Notes: generated by a model not told the origin, from the letters alone. 64,000 bases of DNA from Amia ocellicauda (GCF_036373705.1 NC_089864.1:988501-1052500), one strand, 5' to 3'. Positions 23,801-33,990 are shown, counted from the first letter of the stretch. Numbers and translations: made by a program.

Positions 23801-25253
23801 ATAATAATTATAATTCTTAATAAAAATCAATATAGTTCTCTATCGGCTCAAATTAGCGCCATAAGTATCGCATTCCAAAAATTGGAAAAAATTGATGTTG
23901 AGATCAAACATAAAAAAATCAAAAGCAAGATGTATAGAATTGTAAACGAAAAAAAATGTATCGAAAGCAAAAAAAAAACGATATCAAAACTGGCTGCAGC
24001 CCCTGTCTTCGCTTGCGATGCTGTGATCTTCGTTTCTTTGCTTTGTTTTTTTTCTTTTACAATTCTATACATTTTGCTTTAGATTTTTTTATTTTTGATC
24101 TCAACATCAATTTCTTGTCAAGTTTTTTTGTTCGTTTACAATATATATATTTTTGGCAAATATATATATTTTCAAGTTAGTCAGCCTCCTCCCCAAGTCT
24201 ATGGAAGTGAAGCCTGCAATCCCCACAAACAGAGACCCCAGAGCACACACTGGTTTGACAATGTTAAATTTTTATTAATTTCATCCCACACCTTGTGTTT
24301 CAATGTGTTAGTGAAAGTTTCTGAAAATGATACATTTCTCTACATTATATTTCAATAACTAGCATAGATTCTCAGTTAACTGTGATCATCGATTGACTAC
24401 GTAAGACCAGTCTAGACCAGTGTAAGGAAAGACGGTTTTATGCAACGGACTTAACGGAGTGTCTATCATTAGTAGGACTTACTATCATACTAAGACAAAG
24501 ACTTTGTCTATGTTTATGCATCCGGCCCCAGGGTTATGTTTTTCCAGAAGAAAGCCAGATCTCAGGGACACAGGTACCGCTTCACCCTGGACAACAGCCC
24601 CCTGGAGCTCTGCACCAGCTACAGCTACCTGGGCCTGATCATCAGTGTGTCTGGCAGCTTCACCCTGGCTCTGAATGCATTGAGACATAAAGCACGCAGG
24701 GCTTTCTATGCCATAAAGAATCGCCTCTACAAAATCAAACCTCCAATACAAATCTGGCTAAAAATGTTTGAGTGTTATTCAACAATCCTTCTGTTGGACA
24801 TTTTATTTGGAGTTCTGCACACACCTCCTGCAGGTTCACAGGAGCGCAGCCAACAGCGCCTGCAGGGCCGAGTTGGGCCGGTACCCCTTACTCCTCTCCA
24901 TACAGAAGCGAGCGCTAAACTACTGGGTCCACCTGCAGCAGTGTGAGAGAGCCCCCTAGCATGGTGCAGGAGCTCAGCCAATTGAGCCAAATCAACACCA
25001 GTGAGCTCCAGAGCACCAACTGCAAAAAACTCCCAGCAAACACGATGAAAACCATTAATACCAATCTGGAAACCAGCTACAAATTAAACTGGAAACATGA
25101 AATTGGATCCAATAATAAACTACAGTGCTATTAGAGCCGCACTGTCTGTATTAGAGTCAGAGAAGCTGTGATAGAGATGAACTCACCTGTGGAGATCTGG
25201 ACCACAGTGACCAGCAGCAGCACTGACACCCCCACACCTACTGCACACCCCAT
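18464..25253 (-). CDS. V-set Ig membrane receptor gene A (five predicted exons)
   Basis: The predicted minus-strand gene has leader 25253-25187, V domain 23374-23054, V domain 20223-19903, stalk plus transmembrane 19166-19031 and tail 18545-18464. Leader and V exons join in phase 1, the transmembrane exon ends in phase 2, and the tail exon continues that frame to a TAA at 18464. The product would be about 310 residues: signal peptide, two V-set domains, a Thr/Pro-rich stalk, one hydrophobic span (ALMFSGVGLAALTFLLATAA) followed by RATRE, then a short acidic tail with no tyrosine, so no ITIM or ITAM. It is presumably a cell-surface receptor or ligand of immune cells. Expression and the pairing of these exons are inferred. 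Retrotransposons occupy the introns. Two separate genes, or a pseudogene, remain possible. Confidence 0.6.
18605..19015. repeat. 15/20-bp minisatellite in receptor intron
   Basis: The units ACAGTCCAGTGTAAT (15 bp) and ACAGTCCAGTCCAGTGTAAT (20 bp) are built from 5-bp blocks. The array lies between the transmembrane exon and the tail exon. Equivalent arrays occupy the same intron at 35140-35645 and, inverted, 43785-44850. Long open frames in it (WTGLYYTGL and similar) are only the repeat translated. Confidence 0.95.
19550..19740 (-). pseudogene. Conserved exon-like block between V and TM exons
   Basis: A GC-rich block downstream of V1 recurs at 29565-29745 and 36495-36690, always after a V exon. 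On the minus strand it follows a pyrimidine tract and, in one frame, encodes LCAVSGALTLQG, which recalls the B strand of an Ig domain, but that frame meets a stop. No good donor is seen. It may be a decayed second Ig domain, or simply conserved intron. Low certainty. Confidence 0.3.
19903..20223 (-). CDS. V-set Ig domain exon V1 (gene A)
   Basis: This 321-bp phase 1-1 exon has acceptor ACTCCAG and donor GTAATA. It encodes VLLPCSC, LGWSLL, YRDRVQLFN, PGNLSLLLS and RDQGDYRCDVS, so the core cysteines, the tryptophan and the DxGxYxC motif are all kept. An extra cysteine occurs in VKCDG. It is clearly more diverged from V2 than V2 is from V4. The frame reads on past the donor for a while, but the splice site and the family pattern set the end. 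In the paralogous gene C the equivalent exon is reduced to about 30 bp. Confidence 0.85.
20524..20553. repeat. (TTTC)n microsatellite
   Basis: A short run of TTTC repeats lies in an AT-rich stretch between receptor and LINE sequence. Confidence 0.85.
20640..20812 (+). repeat. LINE 3' tail followed by (GA)n
   Basis: TTCATGCCAATAAATCTCC then TTGAAAATTGAGAGAGAGAG matches the tails of the same LINE family near 39955-40010 and 41135-41165. The GA microsatellite of about 75 bp follows the tail. Confidence 0.65.
20860..21725 (+). pseudogene. LINE endonuclease fragment with internal tandem expansion
   Basis: The plus strand encodes LLCGDLNARTGREMDCIS, the GDLNARTG box of a LINE APE endonuclease. 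From 21420 it resumes in a second frame with RISIDRVVNKSG, LQLCKSLGRYIANGRIRGDS and AVTDMNPESINAFVVKPP. Between the two halves lie seven copies of a 52-bp unit (21056-21420). Because 52 is not a multiple of three, the expansion breaks the frame. It belongs to the family whose reverse-transcriptase parts are at 24.5, 38.9 and 48.9 kb. Confidence 0.8.
21056..21420. repeat. 52-bp tandem repeat, seven units
   Basis: Each unit contains GTGTGATTGGACAGCCCCGT and CGTCTCCACTCAGAGCAGCC. It arose from the LINE endonuclease sequence in which it sits. Units differ by only a few bases, such as CACACACCC versus CACACGCCC. Confidence 0.95.
21740..22385 (+). mobile_element. LINE fragment, C-terminal part
   Basis: Broken frames give [19 protein letters not shown] and, later, a DPVQTQ/DHSLTRETGR-like stretch. 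These are collinear with 24840-24960 and 39170-39560. There are stops and frameshifts throughout. A unique-looking spacer follows to 22660. Confidence 0.7.
23054..23374 (-). CDS. V-set Ig domain exon V2 (gene A)
   Basis: This 321-bp symmetric phase 1-1 exon lies between ACTCCAG and GTAACT. It encodes about 107 residues with V-set hallmarks: B-strand cysteine in VLLSCSC, tryptophan in LRWIL, DRVRLFN, and the F-strand DxGxYxC motif in TERDQGDYRCEG, with an N-glycosylation site in PGNLSLL. The exon and its flanks are almost identical to the copy at 37294-37614, but seven of eight exon differences change amino acids, all within the C to D strand region. Confidence 0.85.
24270..24532. repeat. Repeat R, deleted copy
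   Basis: From the TTTCAATGTGTTAGTGAAAG region to TCTATGTTTATGCATCCGGC this matches 38510-38845 and, more diverged, 56195-56515. The copy lacks 72 bp present in both others, so the gap is a deletion here. It is a non-coding interspersed repeat of unknown class. Confidence 0.75.
24533..25128 (+). pseudogene. LINE reverse-transcriptase C-terminal fragment
   Basis: The fragment encodes [18 protein letters not shown], then YSYLGLIISVSGSFTLALNA and RRAFYAIKNRLYKIKPPIQ, typical of the thumb and following region of a fish LINE reverse transcriptase. It is frameshifted near 24840. The 5' part with the catalytic motifs is absent. The 3' part is lost at the junction with receptor sequence. Confidence 0.8.
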
Positions 25254-25599
25254 TGACTGATATGCAGAGAGACTAAGGGAGAGGGAAAGAGATAAAAAAA
25301 ATCTCATATGTGTAAGGAAGGAGACAATCTGCAACTGCTGAGTTATTTTTACTTCTCTCTCTCCCTCTCTCTCTCTCTCTGAGTCACTGCATTCACTGAC
25401 CACTCCCTTCATCTCAGTAAACAGAGATGTTCAGGGAAAGGAATGCATGATTAATGTAACTACCTCATCTTCATCAACATCAACACCGCCGTCCCAATAT
25501 TATTCTATAATTAATATTATAATCACAGCAATGTTACTCTTTACAACAATCATTAACTGTAGTAGTTGTCGTAATCCATCTTCTGTGATTGAAGACTCA

Positions 25600-25900
25600 T
25601 TGTGCCCCGTCTCCACTCCCCTGCCTCCAATCCTGGCCCTTAAGTGATGGAACGATCTTCTCACTGAGGTCAGGACAGCAGAGTCCCTGACCCCCTTCCA
25701 GCGAAGACTCAGGACACATCTGTCCAGACTGTACCTGTGATACAGCAGCTGCTCAGAACTCCTGCTATTCTGCACTTTATCAAACTGCTTCCTTCCTGTG
25801 CACCTGTGTATTATTAGCACTTCTGTTGTTTAATACTTAAGTGTATGATGTCTGTACTTGTCACATCATTTTACTAGGGTGTGCGCTTATTGTTTTTTGT
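25600..25900 (+). mobile_element. L2-like LINE 3' end fragment
   Basis: The plus strand gives LLTEVRTAESLTPFQRRLRT followed by HLSRLYL and a stop. This is the conserved end of an L2-type reverse-transcriptase protein, and a short 3' UTR follows. The preceding 25440-25590 is AT-rich with no gene seen. Confidence 0.75.
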
Positions 25901-25906
25901 ACTAAG

Positions 25907-27712
25907 AACATAAGAAAGTTTACAAACGAGAGGAGGCCATTCGCCCCATCGTGCTCGTTTGGTGTCCATTAATAACTAAGTGATCAAGGATCCTATCCAG
26001 TCTGTTTTTGAATGTTCCCAAATTGTCTCTTCAGCCACATCGCTGGGGAGTTTGTTCAGATTGTGACGCCTCTCTGTGTGAAGAAGTGTCTCCTGTTTTC
26101 TGTCTCGAATGCCTTGAAGCCCAATTTCCATTTGTGTCCCCGGGTGCGTGTGTCCCTGCTGATCTGGAAAAGCTCCTCTGGTTTGATGTGGTCGATGCCC
26201 TTCATGATTGTGAAGACTTGGATCAAGTCCCCACGTAGTCTCCTCTGTTCCAGGGTGAAAAGGTTCAGGTCCTCAGTCTCTCAGTAGGACTTTCCCTTCA
26301 GAGCTGGAATAAGTCTGGCTGCTCTCCTCTGAACTGCCTCTAGAGCAGCGATATCTTTCTTGAAGTGTGGAGCCCAGAACTGTCCACAGTATCCAGATGA
26401 GCTCTAACTAGTGCATTGTACAGTCTGAACATCACTGCCCTTGTGCTCAATTCTACACTTTTGACAATATACCCTAGCATTGTGTTTGCCTTTTTTATTG
26501 CTTCCCCACATTGTTTGGATGGAGAAAGTGAGGAGTCCACATAGACTCCTAGGTCTTTCTCATGCGTTACTTCATCTAGTTCTGTTCCTCCCATAGTGTA
26601 ATTATAGTGGACATTTTTGTTACCTGCATGTAATACCTTGCACTTGTCCACATTGAATTTCATCTGCCAGGTGTCGGCCCACAACTGAATATTATCTAAG
26701 TCCCTCTGAATAGCCTGTGCTGCCGAGATTGTATCTGCTGAGTCGCCTATTTTAGTATCATCTGCAAATTTGACAAGTTTGCTAACTATCCCAGAGTCCA
26801 GATCATTAATATAGATTAGAAAAAGCACAGGCCCTAGTACTGATCCCTGTGGATCTCCACTAACAACCTCACTCCAGTTAGAAGCGACTCCTCTAATTGA
26901 CACCCTCTGTTTCCTAGACATCAACCAGTTCATAATCCATCTACTTACATTACCCTGAATGCCTACAGCTTCCAATCTGAGGATCAGTCTTTGGTGTGGA
27001 TCCTTATCAAAAGCTTTTTGGAAATCTAAGTATATCATATCATATGCTTTCACATGATCTACAGCTGCAGTTGCATGTTCAGAGAACTCTAATAAATTAG
27101 TAAGACATGATCTGCCTCGTCTAAACCCATGTTGACTATGTCCAAGAATATGGTTTTCATAAAGATACTCCTCTATTTTCTGTCTAATCATTTTTTCAAC
27201 ATTTCACAGGTGATGCAGGTGAGACTGACTGGTCTGTAATTTCCTGGCTCAGTTTTGTCCCCTTTCTTGTGGATTGGTATGACATTTGCTGTCTTCCAGT
27301 CAGTTGGCACATCCCCTGTTCTAAGTGTCATTTGGAATATTTGAGTTAGCGGCCTATAAATAATTTCCCTCATTTCTTTAAGTACTGTTGGAAATATCCC
27401 ATCTGGCCCAGGTGATTTGTTTGATTTTAATTCTGCTCGTCCCTTTAGTACCTCCTCCTCATTTATCCTGATCTTAGGGTTTGACTGGACTGATTGTCAA
27501 CCTGTGGCATGTCATCTGTTTTTTCTTTTGTAAAAACCTCTGTGAAATACTCATTTAGAACATTTGCCACATCTTGTTCGTTTTCCAAGATACCTCCATT
27601 TTTGCCCTTTATCTGTTTCACTTCCTCCTTTATTGACCTCTTGCTGCTGTAATATTGAAAAAAGCTCTTTTGCATTGGTTTTAGCTCCAAGGCATCAATC
27701 ATTACAAATTCA
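25907..27712 (-). mobile_element. CR1/Rex-like LINE, 5'-truncated, damaged
   Basis: The reverse transcriptase reads on the minus strand in three pieces. Positions 27702-27463 (IDALELKPMQKSFFQYYSSK) and 27373-27188 (PTDWKTANVIPIHKKGDK, GNYRPVSLTCI) lead into 27191-26340 (IYLDFQKAFDKDPHQRLI, DPQGSVLGPVLFLIYINDLD, KFADDTKIGDS). The catalytic FADD is intact, but frameshifts and a stop after SLL disable the protein. The 3' UTR lies at 26339-25907 and ends in a word order (AACATAAGAAAGTTTACAAA, GGCCATTCGCCCCATCG) that I know from repeats of early-branching ray-finned fishes. The CR1/Rex clade assignment is by motif only. Confidence 0.85.
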
Positions 27713-27714
27713 AC

Positions 27715-28190
27715 TTAGCTAAAACATAGCAATTCAAAATAATACATTTTACAAATTCCAATTTACAATTTACACAAGTAAATTCAATTGGATTGAAGTC
27801 TGGACTTTCACTGGGCCACTCCAGGACATTGACCTTTTTATTTTTAAGCCACTCCAGTGTGGCTCTGGCTGTATGTTTGGGGTCATTGCCCTGCTGGAAG
27901 ATTAATCTTCTCCCAAGTCCCAGGTCTCTTGCAGACTTGAGCAGTTTTTTTTTACAGGATTTCTCAGTCCTTTGCTGCATCCATTTTATGTAATGCAGCC
28001 ACCACCATGCTTCACGGTATGGATGGTGTTCTCAGGATGATGTGCCTTGTTAGGCTTGCACCAAATGTAGCGCTTAGCGTTGAGGCCAGAAAGCTCTATT
28101 TTGGTCTCATAAGACCATAGAATCTTCCTCTACTTGGTATCAGAGTCTCCCACATGCCATATACACTAGTTAGAAGGGGTGTCCACATAC
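27715..28190 (-). pseudogene. Classical Tc1 transposase remnant
   Basis: The minus strand gives [68 protein letters not shown] and PSESPDFNPIE. This matches the catalytic half of a classical Tc1 transposase with 34 residues between the second aspartate position and the glutamate. The aspartate of QQDND is changed to glycine (QQGND) and the frame is broken, so it is inactive. From 28190 to 28260 a GTCCACATACTGTTGGCCAT-like Tc1-type end and other repeat ends follow. Confidence 0.85.
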
Positions 28191-28409
28191 TGTTGGCCAT
28201 GTAGTGTACAAATACCGGACAGTCCGCTAAAATACTGGCCGGTTGGTGACCCTAATTGCCACAGACATCTTTACAATTTTCTACTTTTTCATGTTTAATG
28301 GTTAAACAGATGTTTGTTATTAATATTTTGTTTTTGTTAAACAGTTATTTACATAAAATAAGTAAAAAATGAATCATTATTTATAACGTTTGCATCGTAG
28401 TTTGCACTG

Positions 28410-28560
28410 TTTTTTGTGTCTCTGGAGCTGGAGCTGGTTAAAAGTAACCGGAGCTGGAGCAGGGGGCTTCCATCAGCTCCGGAGCCAGCCTGCAGCTGGA
28501 GCTGAACCTCTGGAGCCACTCCGGAGCTGGAGCCAGCAAACCCGGAGCACTGCCAATCAT
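28410..28560. repeat. CTGGAGC-rich dispersed repeat
   Basis: Dense GGAGCTGGAGC and CTCCGGAGC words partly form inverted pairs. I have the impression of a non-autonomous hAT-type element end, but no terminal repeats can be set. Confidence 0.35.
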
Positions 28561-29560
28561 AATTTTTTTCAAGTTCGGTTATAACGCATGAGAGTGAACG
28601 GTAATATAAAAGTGAACTAGTATTATGCTATTAAAGTTTTCACCTCGAGTTGTACATTTGCTGGACACATCTAAAGACTATCAAATATGGATATTCAGAT
28701 TTTGTTACGTGAAAGTTACATCATGCTGGCAAATGATTTAATGCAGGGTTTACACTGCATTAGGATAAGAACAGTATTTATGTATAAGACAAGGTTTATG
28801 TAGGTATGTGTAACACCGGGGAGACATGATTAATAAAGTGCGCTGTTTTGTTTGTTGTTATGCTAATGTAGGTAAGGTAAATATATCAAATAAAGTTAAA
28901 CAAATATCAATTAAGGGTAATTAATTAATTAATTAATGTAAACCATATTTGTGATTTTAAGTACATTAACACTGTAAACTGTAACTATACTAACAAGCTG
29001 TACATTCAGAAGATTAGAAGATATATTAAAACTATAGTATTCACTGTTACCCCCATCATGCACATGTCACTTGATACAGACAGGACTGTAGTAGACAGTT
29101 ATTACTGTTATATACATGTAAAGTGTCTAATGCTGACATTGTCAATATCTTAAAGCAGGCTTTGGGATGCGGGAGGCTTACTTATCAATAGCATTGCTAT
29201 GCTTTAGCTGTGCTGTAAACTTGGGAGGATAGATGATCTATAGTAACATTATAAACAACTATTATTAATGTCGAACATGATTATTCACACTGCTCTGGTC
29301 TATGCTGATCAGCACCCACCCTGTCCCGTGTCTGCTGCCCCTTCCCTTCCTGGAGATTAAGCAGAAGAAGAAACTCTTCACAAACACTCACACCAGTGAC
29401 TTGAACTGGGGTTACAGATTGTAAGTTTCTGTGTAAGTATTGGTATAGGCACCAACTAAGTTATTATTGTACAAAATCACCAAGAAATCCACAATCTTTC
29501 TATCAATCAACCCGCAAATGTTGTCTTTGCTACGAATCTTGTGACGTCAACGTTGGTGGC
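28561..29560. other. AT-rich stretch, nothing recognised
   Basis: About 1 kb of AT-rich DNA with TTAATTAATTAATTAATTAA near 28919 and no open frame, RNA gene or clear repeat that I can support. It ends abruptly where receptor-related sequence starts near 29560. Confidence 0.6.
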
Positions 29561-29564
29561 TCTG

Positions 29565-29745
29565 TGGATTCCCATTATATGATGACCTGACTGTGTGAGA
29601 CGCACTGCGCTGGGGTCCCACCGAGCTCTGAGTGGAGCTGCCAGCCGTCCCCTGCAGGGTCAGTGCGCCACTCACAGCACACAGTGTGGACCCGCTGAGA
29701 CTGCAGCGGGCAGGACGCTCTCACACTCAGCACAGAGACAGAGAG
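29565..29745 (-). pseudogene. Exon-like block, second copy
   Basis: This is homologous to 19550-19740 and 36495-36690 and lies downstream of the decayed V3 exon on the minus strand. Homology starts sharply near TCTGTGGATTCCCATTATAT at about 29558, marking a duplication edge. Confidence 0.35.
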
Positions 29746-29844
29746 AGACGCAGAGAATAGGAAAACGATGGAGGAACGAGAGAGGGCTACAGAGGGAGAC
29801 CGAGACAGAGAGAGAGACAGAATGCAAGAGGGAGACAGCGTTAC

Positions 29845-30087
29845 CTGTCACAGTGAGGGTGATCTCTCTCTCTGGTTACACACAGTTAAACAGCTGCACT
29901 CTGTCTCTGTAGCTGGGGAGGACAATCACACTATAGTCCACTATCACAGTGGCACTCGGTCCTGGGTTGAGAATCCACCTGAGTGTCCCAGGCTGAGAGC
30001 GAGGGTCAGTGCAGGAGCAGGACAGGAGGACTGAGGCTCCAGAGAGAGCAGACATCACAGTGGGACCAGGGTCTGACACAGTGCAGG
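29845..30087 (-). pseudogene. Decayed V-set exon V3
   Basis: Splice sites match the other V exons (CTCCAG acceptor, donor GTAACG), but the exon is 243 bp instead of 321. A 78-bp net deletion removes the E to F strands with the second core cysteine, and a TAA follows LFNCV. The remaining part encodes VLLSCSC, TLRWILNPGPSATVIVD and YRDRVQLFN. No leader or transmembrane exon lies beside it, so it is a leftover of an intermediate gene copy. Its GPSATVIV segment equals the one in V4, so it could mark a donor lineage for gene conversion. Confidence 0.85.
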
Positions 30088-30453
30088 CTGGAGCAGAAAA
30101 CACACAGTCAGTATGGGGGACGGCAGGGAGATGGAGAGGTAGATAGGAAGGAAGGGGTGGGGGTGAGAAGGGTTGATAGAGAGACGGATGTGGTCTTGGT
30201 GAAACTTTCACACAGAGAAAGAGGAGGAGAGACCGACAGAGAAAAACTTAAAAAATGTTCTCCCCCAGCTGTCACGATGTTCTGGGGTCAATTAATCAAT
30301 CATCTGCCAATTAATGAATCATCTGAGAGTGAGAGGACACAGTGGAAGAAGACAGAGAGAAGGTGGTGCATAAATGAGATAATGTAAAAAAAATATTAAC
30401 AATATTAATTTTTACAGATTCAAAAGGAAAGAAGAAGGCTAAATATATATATA

Positions 30454-30512
30454 CACAGCACTGGAAAAAATTAAGTGTGAAGTGGTCTCTTAATTTTTTC
30501 CAGAGCTGTATA
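30454..30512. repeat. Short hairpin MITE
   Basis: CAGCACTGGAAAAAATTAAG and CTTAATTTTTTCCAGAGCTG form arms around a short GTGTGAAGTGGTCT centre, flanked by TA-rich sequence. This is the common Tc1-related mini-hairpin of fish genomes. Confidence 0.75.
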
Positions 30513-30566
30513 TATATATATATAAAAATATACAGGAAGTATATTATTGTGGTATTTATATATATA

Positions 30567-31755
30567 CACACCGATCAGCCATAACATTATGAGCACTGAC
30601 AGGTGAAGTGAATAACACTGATAATCTCGTTATCATGGCACCTGTCAGTGGGTGGGATATATTAGGCAGCAAGTGAACATTTTGTCCTCAAAGTTGATGT
30701 GTTACAAGCAGGAAAAATGGGCAGCGTAAGGATCTGAGCGACTTTGACAAGGACCACATTGTGATGGCTAGACGACTGGGTCAGAGCATCTCCAAAACTG
30801 CAGCTCTTGTGGGGTGTTCCCGGTCTGCAGTGGTCAGTACCTATCAAAAGTGTCCAAGGAAGGAAAAGCGGTGAACCGGCGACAGGGTCATGGGCGGCCA
30901 AGGATCATTGATGCACGTGGGGAGCGAAGGCTGGCCCGTGTGGTCCGATCCAACAGACGAGCTACTGTAGCTCAAATTGCTGAAAAAGTGAATGCAGGTT
31001 CTGATAGAATGGTGTCAGAACACACAGTGCGTCGCAGTTTGTTGTGTATGGGGCTGCGTAGCCGCAGACCAGTCAGGGTGCCCATGCTGACCCCTGTCCA
31101 CTGCCGAAAGCGCCTACAATGGGCACGTGAGCATCAGAACTGGACCACGGAGCAATGGAAGAAGGTGGCCTGGTCTGATGAATCACGTTTTCTTTTACAT
31201 CTCGTGGATGACCGAGTGCGTGTGCGTCGCTTACCTGGAGAACACATGGAACCAGGATGCACTATGGGAAGAAGGCAAGCTGGCGGAGGCAGTGTGATGC
31301 TTTGGGCAATGTTCTGCTGGGAAACCTTGGGTCCTGCCATTCATACCACCTACCTGAGCACTGTTGCAGACCATGTTCACCCTTTCATGGATACGGTATT
31401 CCCTGATGGCATTGGCTTCTTTCAGCAGGATAATGCGCCCTGCCACAAAGCAAAAATGGTTCAGGAATGGTTTGAGGAACACAACAATGAGTTCAAGGTG
31501 TTGACTTGGCCTCCAAATTCCCCAGATTTCAATCCAATCCACCATCTGTGGGATGTGCTGGACAAACGAGTCCGATCCATGGAGGCCCCACCTCGCAACT
31601 TACAGGACTTAAAGGATCTGTTGCTAACGTCTTGGTGCCAGATACCACAGCACACCTTCAGAGGTCTAGTGGAGTCCATGCCTCGACGGGTCAGGGCTGT
31701 TTTGGGAACTACACAAGATTAGGCAGGTGGTCATAATGTTATGGCTGATTGGTGT
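30567..31755 (+). mobile_element. Tc1-type transposon, third copy, different subfamily
   Basis: Terminal inverted repeats are ACACCGATCAGCCATAACAT at the left (about 30568) and ATGTTATGGCTGATTGGTGT at the right (about 31736-31755), in a TATA-rich target. The transposase inside has lost its frame. The subfamily is distinct from the pair at 14.4-16.9 kb. Confidence 0.9.
30720..31722 (+). pseudogene. Tc1-type transposase, frameshifted and missing catalytic Glu
   Basis: The original start appears to be the ATG at 30718-30720. The frame is broken at the N-terminus (around GGGCAGCGTAAGG) and again near CAAAAGTGTCCAAGG, so only 30814-31722 reads through. DNA-binding words KDLSDFDK and LGQSISKTA lie in the first frame. 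The catalytic core keeps AWSDESRF and FQQDNAPCHK, but the third residue is histidine (PDFNPIHHLWD) where glutamate is expected. Spacing to that position is 36 residues, as in the intact pair. The C-terminus is shortened (VLGTTQD). It is non-functional. Confidence 0.85.
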
Positions 31756-31759
31756 ATAT

Positions 31760-32085
31760 CCCCGACTATGCGTGACCACCGGCAGGTCCAACCCCCCTGC
31801 TGGTAGTACACGTATGCCCGCTCGTTCACCCTACGTGACCAATTAACCAATCACAACAAATAACATAAGCATGATAGAGACTCTATTTAGCAGGGACCCT
31901 GCCACAATCACACGCACAGTGTATTCCGATGCCACTATGCAAGAGGGACTAGTCCCCAACAAGACTAGTCACATACGGTTTGCCCTACAAACACCGCACG
32001 TAGTACCAGGCGAGGGCATGCCCCCTGACACGCTACTATATATGAACCCCTATCTGGACACCACTAAAAAATAACAAAAAATTCC
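31760..32085 (+). other. Unidentified stretch with a 67-codon ORF
   Basis: The ORF at 31871-32074 starts MIETLFSRDPATITRTVY and contains PGEGMPPDTLLYMNPYLD. Composition is protein-like rather than low-complexity, but I do not recognise it. It sits between a Tc1 element and an L1-like LINE, so it may be a fragment of another mobile element. Confidence 0.3.
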
Positions 32086-32089
32086 CCAA

Positions 32090-33990
32090 ACCCTTAATCA
32101 AATATGTCAAGAGATTTATGGAAGAGTTAGGCATTCTAGATGTATGGAGAGAGTTGCATCCATCAGGTAGAGATTATACTCACTTTTCAGCCCCTCACAC
32201 ATCTTTTTTAAGATTATTTTTTAATGTATAAGCAGGACAGAGCTAAGATTAAGGAACGTGAGATCAAATCAATCAATCTGTCTGACCATGCCCCAATTTA
32301 TTTGACCCTAGATTTAAATTGAATTAAACAAAAATCTTTATGGAGGATGATATTGTCCCTGTCCTGCGGAGAGGACGAGCTGGGATCTGTTTATTGGACA
32401 TTGAGCACCTGTTTTTATCTCTCCGCTGCAGCTTTTGCTGGACTGGTTATTACTGTTATTACTGGTTACTATTGTTACTGTATTGATCTTTATTTGCAAC
32501 TAATAAACTTAGATCAACAGGCTTTATTTTAAACGGACAAATGCAGGACAATATTAGACGAGCATTACATATGAGACATATACAAGTAAAAAAAAGATAA
32601 GTGCGATATTGGTTAGTGTTGATGCAGAAAAAGCCTTTGACTGGGTTAGTTGGGATTCACTTTATCAAATGTTACAAAGATTTGGATTTAGTCATAAATT
32701 CATTAAAGGAATTGAAACAATATATTCAGATCCACATGCACAAAGTAAGATCAATGGCTACATTTCAGAGATTCAAACTGCACAGAGGTACAAGACAGGG
32801 TTGCCCTTTGTCCCCACTTCTGTTTTCCTTACTTGCACAATGGATAAAACAGACTCCAGAAATGAAAGGTATACAATTAAATGGACAGTGCCATAAAATT
32901 GCACTTTATGCTGACTATCTCCTATTATATATGGAGCAACCAGCTGCATCTCTTGAAGGTATTGGTTCTTCTGGAGGAGTTCAGTAGGGTCTCGGGATAT
33001 AGACTAAATTATACCTACAACTTCAACCCTTCAGCCCAGTTAAAAGAGAAATTGAATCTGAAGTGGCAGTCAATATCAATCAAATACTTAGGGGTCCATT
33101 TACCAGAAGACCTCAATTTTTTTATATAAATTACAACCCACTGACCTCAAGAATTAAAGAGGATATTGCAAGGTGGAATTTGCTCCCTTTGTCTTTGAGT
33201 TTTAGAGTGGAGGCTGTTAAAATGAATGTATTGCCAAGACTGCTGTACCTATTTCAAACATTGCCTATAGAGGTCCCATCGGGGCAGTTTAACGAATGTG
33301 AAAGACTCATTTCAAGATTTACTTGGAATAGAATGGTTAGATTTAAAACACTTCAGCTTTCTAAAGAAAGGGGTGGGTTGGCATTCCCCTGTCTCCAGAC
33401 CTATTACTGTGCTGCCCAACTGAGACCTCTTGTGTGTTGGTGTAGCACGGGTTATGTTGCAAGATGGAAAGATATAGAGACCACAACAATACACAGAATT
33501 TGGGGGATAAATCACTGATTAAAGACCTAAATAAAGCTGAAGTGCCATGGGTCATTCTACCTGCCAAATTATGGTTTAAACTCTTAAAAACATACCACCT
33601 GGAGTCAGATGCAGCATTATTAAAATTGATAGCTTATGATTCAGATTTCCACCCTGCTTGATATGATCATAGATTTAAATCATGGGCTATAGGGGGAATT
33701 CAAAAAGAAAATGAAAAAAATGGCTTTCTCAGGACCCTCCAACCTATGAGCAATGGATTAATATTGTATATGAAATCTATTTGATTGAAACATTAACCTT
33801 CTGTCTCAGACTACGATTAGACCCATTTAAAAGATACTAGGATAACTGGATTAGCTTCGTAATTCCAATAAGACCTAATTTTATCCCATAATACCCCTCA
33901 AACTGAGTGAGAGCAATATGCAACAAAAGCTATGTAATGATTGTATAAGTAGACCTCATTCTTGCAATAAATAAAATGTATTAAAAAAAT
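32090..33990 (+). mobile_element. L1-like LINE ORF2 remnant
   Basis: Broken frames on the plus strand give VSVDAEKAFDWVSWDSLYQM, KTGLPFVP/RQGCPLSPLLFSLL, the catalytic box as ALYADYLLLY (YADD changed to YADY), SIKYLGVHLP, NVLPRLLYLFQTLPIEVP and RFTWNRMVRFKTLQLSKERG. The order fits fingers, palm and thumb of an L1-type reverse transcriptase. Frameshifts and stops occur throughout. About 200 bp near 32340-32560 looks like an insertion. The 3' end is near an AATAAAATGTATTAAAAAAA run at 33968. Confidence 0.85.

Larger units (their letters stand above)
22670..25128. repeat. Segmental duplication, copy 1
   Basis: About 2.46 kb matches 36905-39440 at an offset of 14,240, changing to 14,312 after a 72-bp gap at about 24395. 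It includes the V2 exon, its 5' intron, repeat R and a LINE fragment. Outside the V exon I counted roughly a dozen differences. The right end at about 25128 joins directly to a remnant of the leader-intron minisatellite, whereas in copy 2 the LINE continues. Confidence 0.9.
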
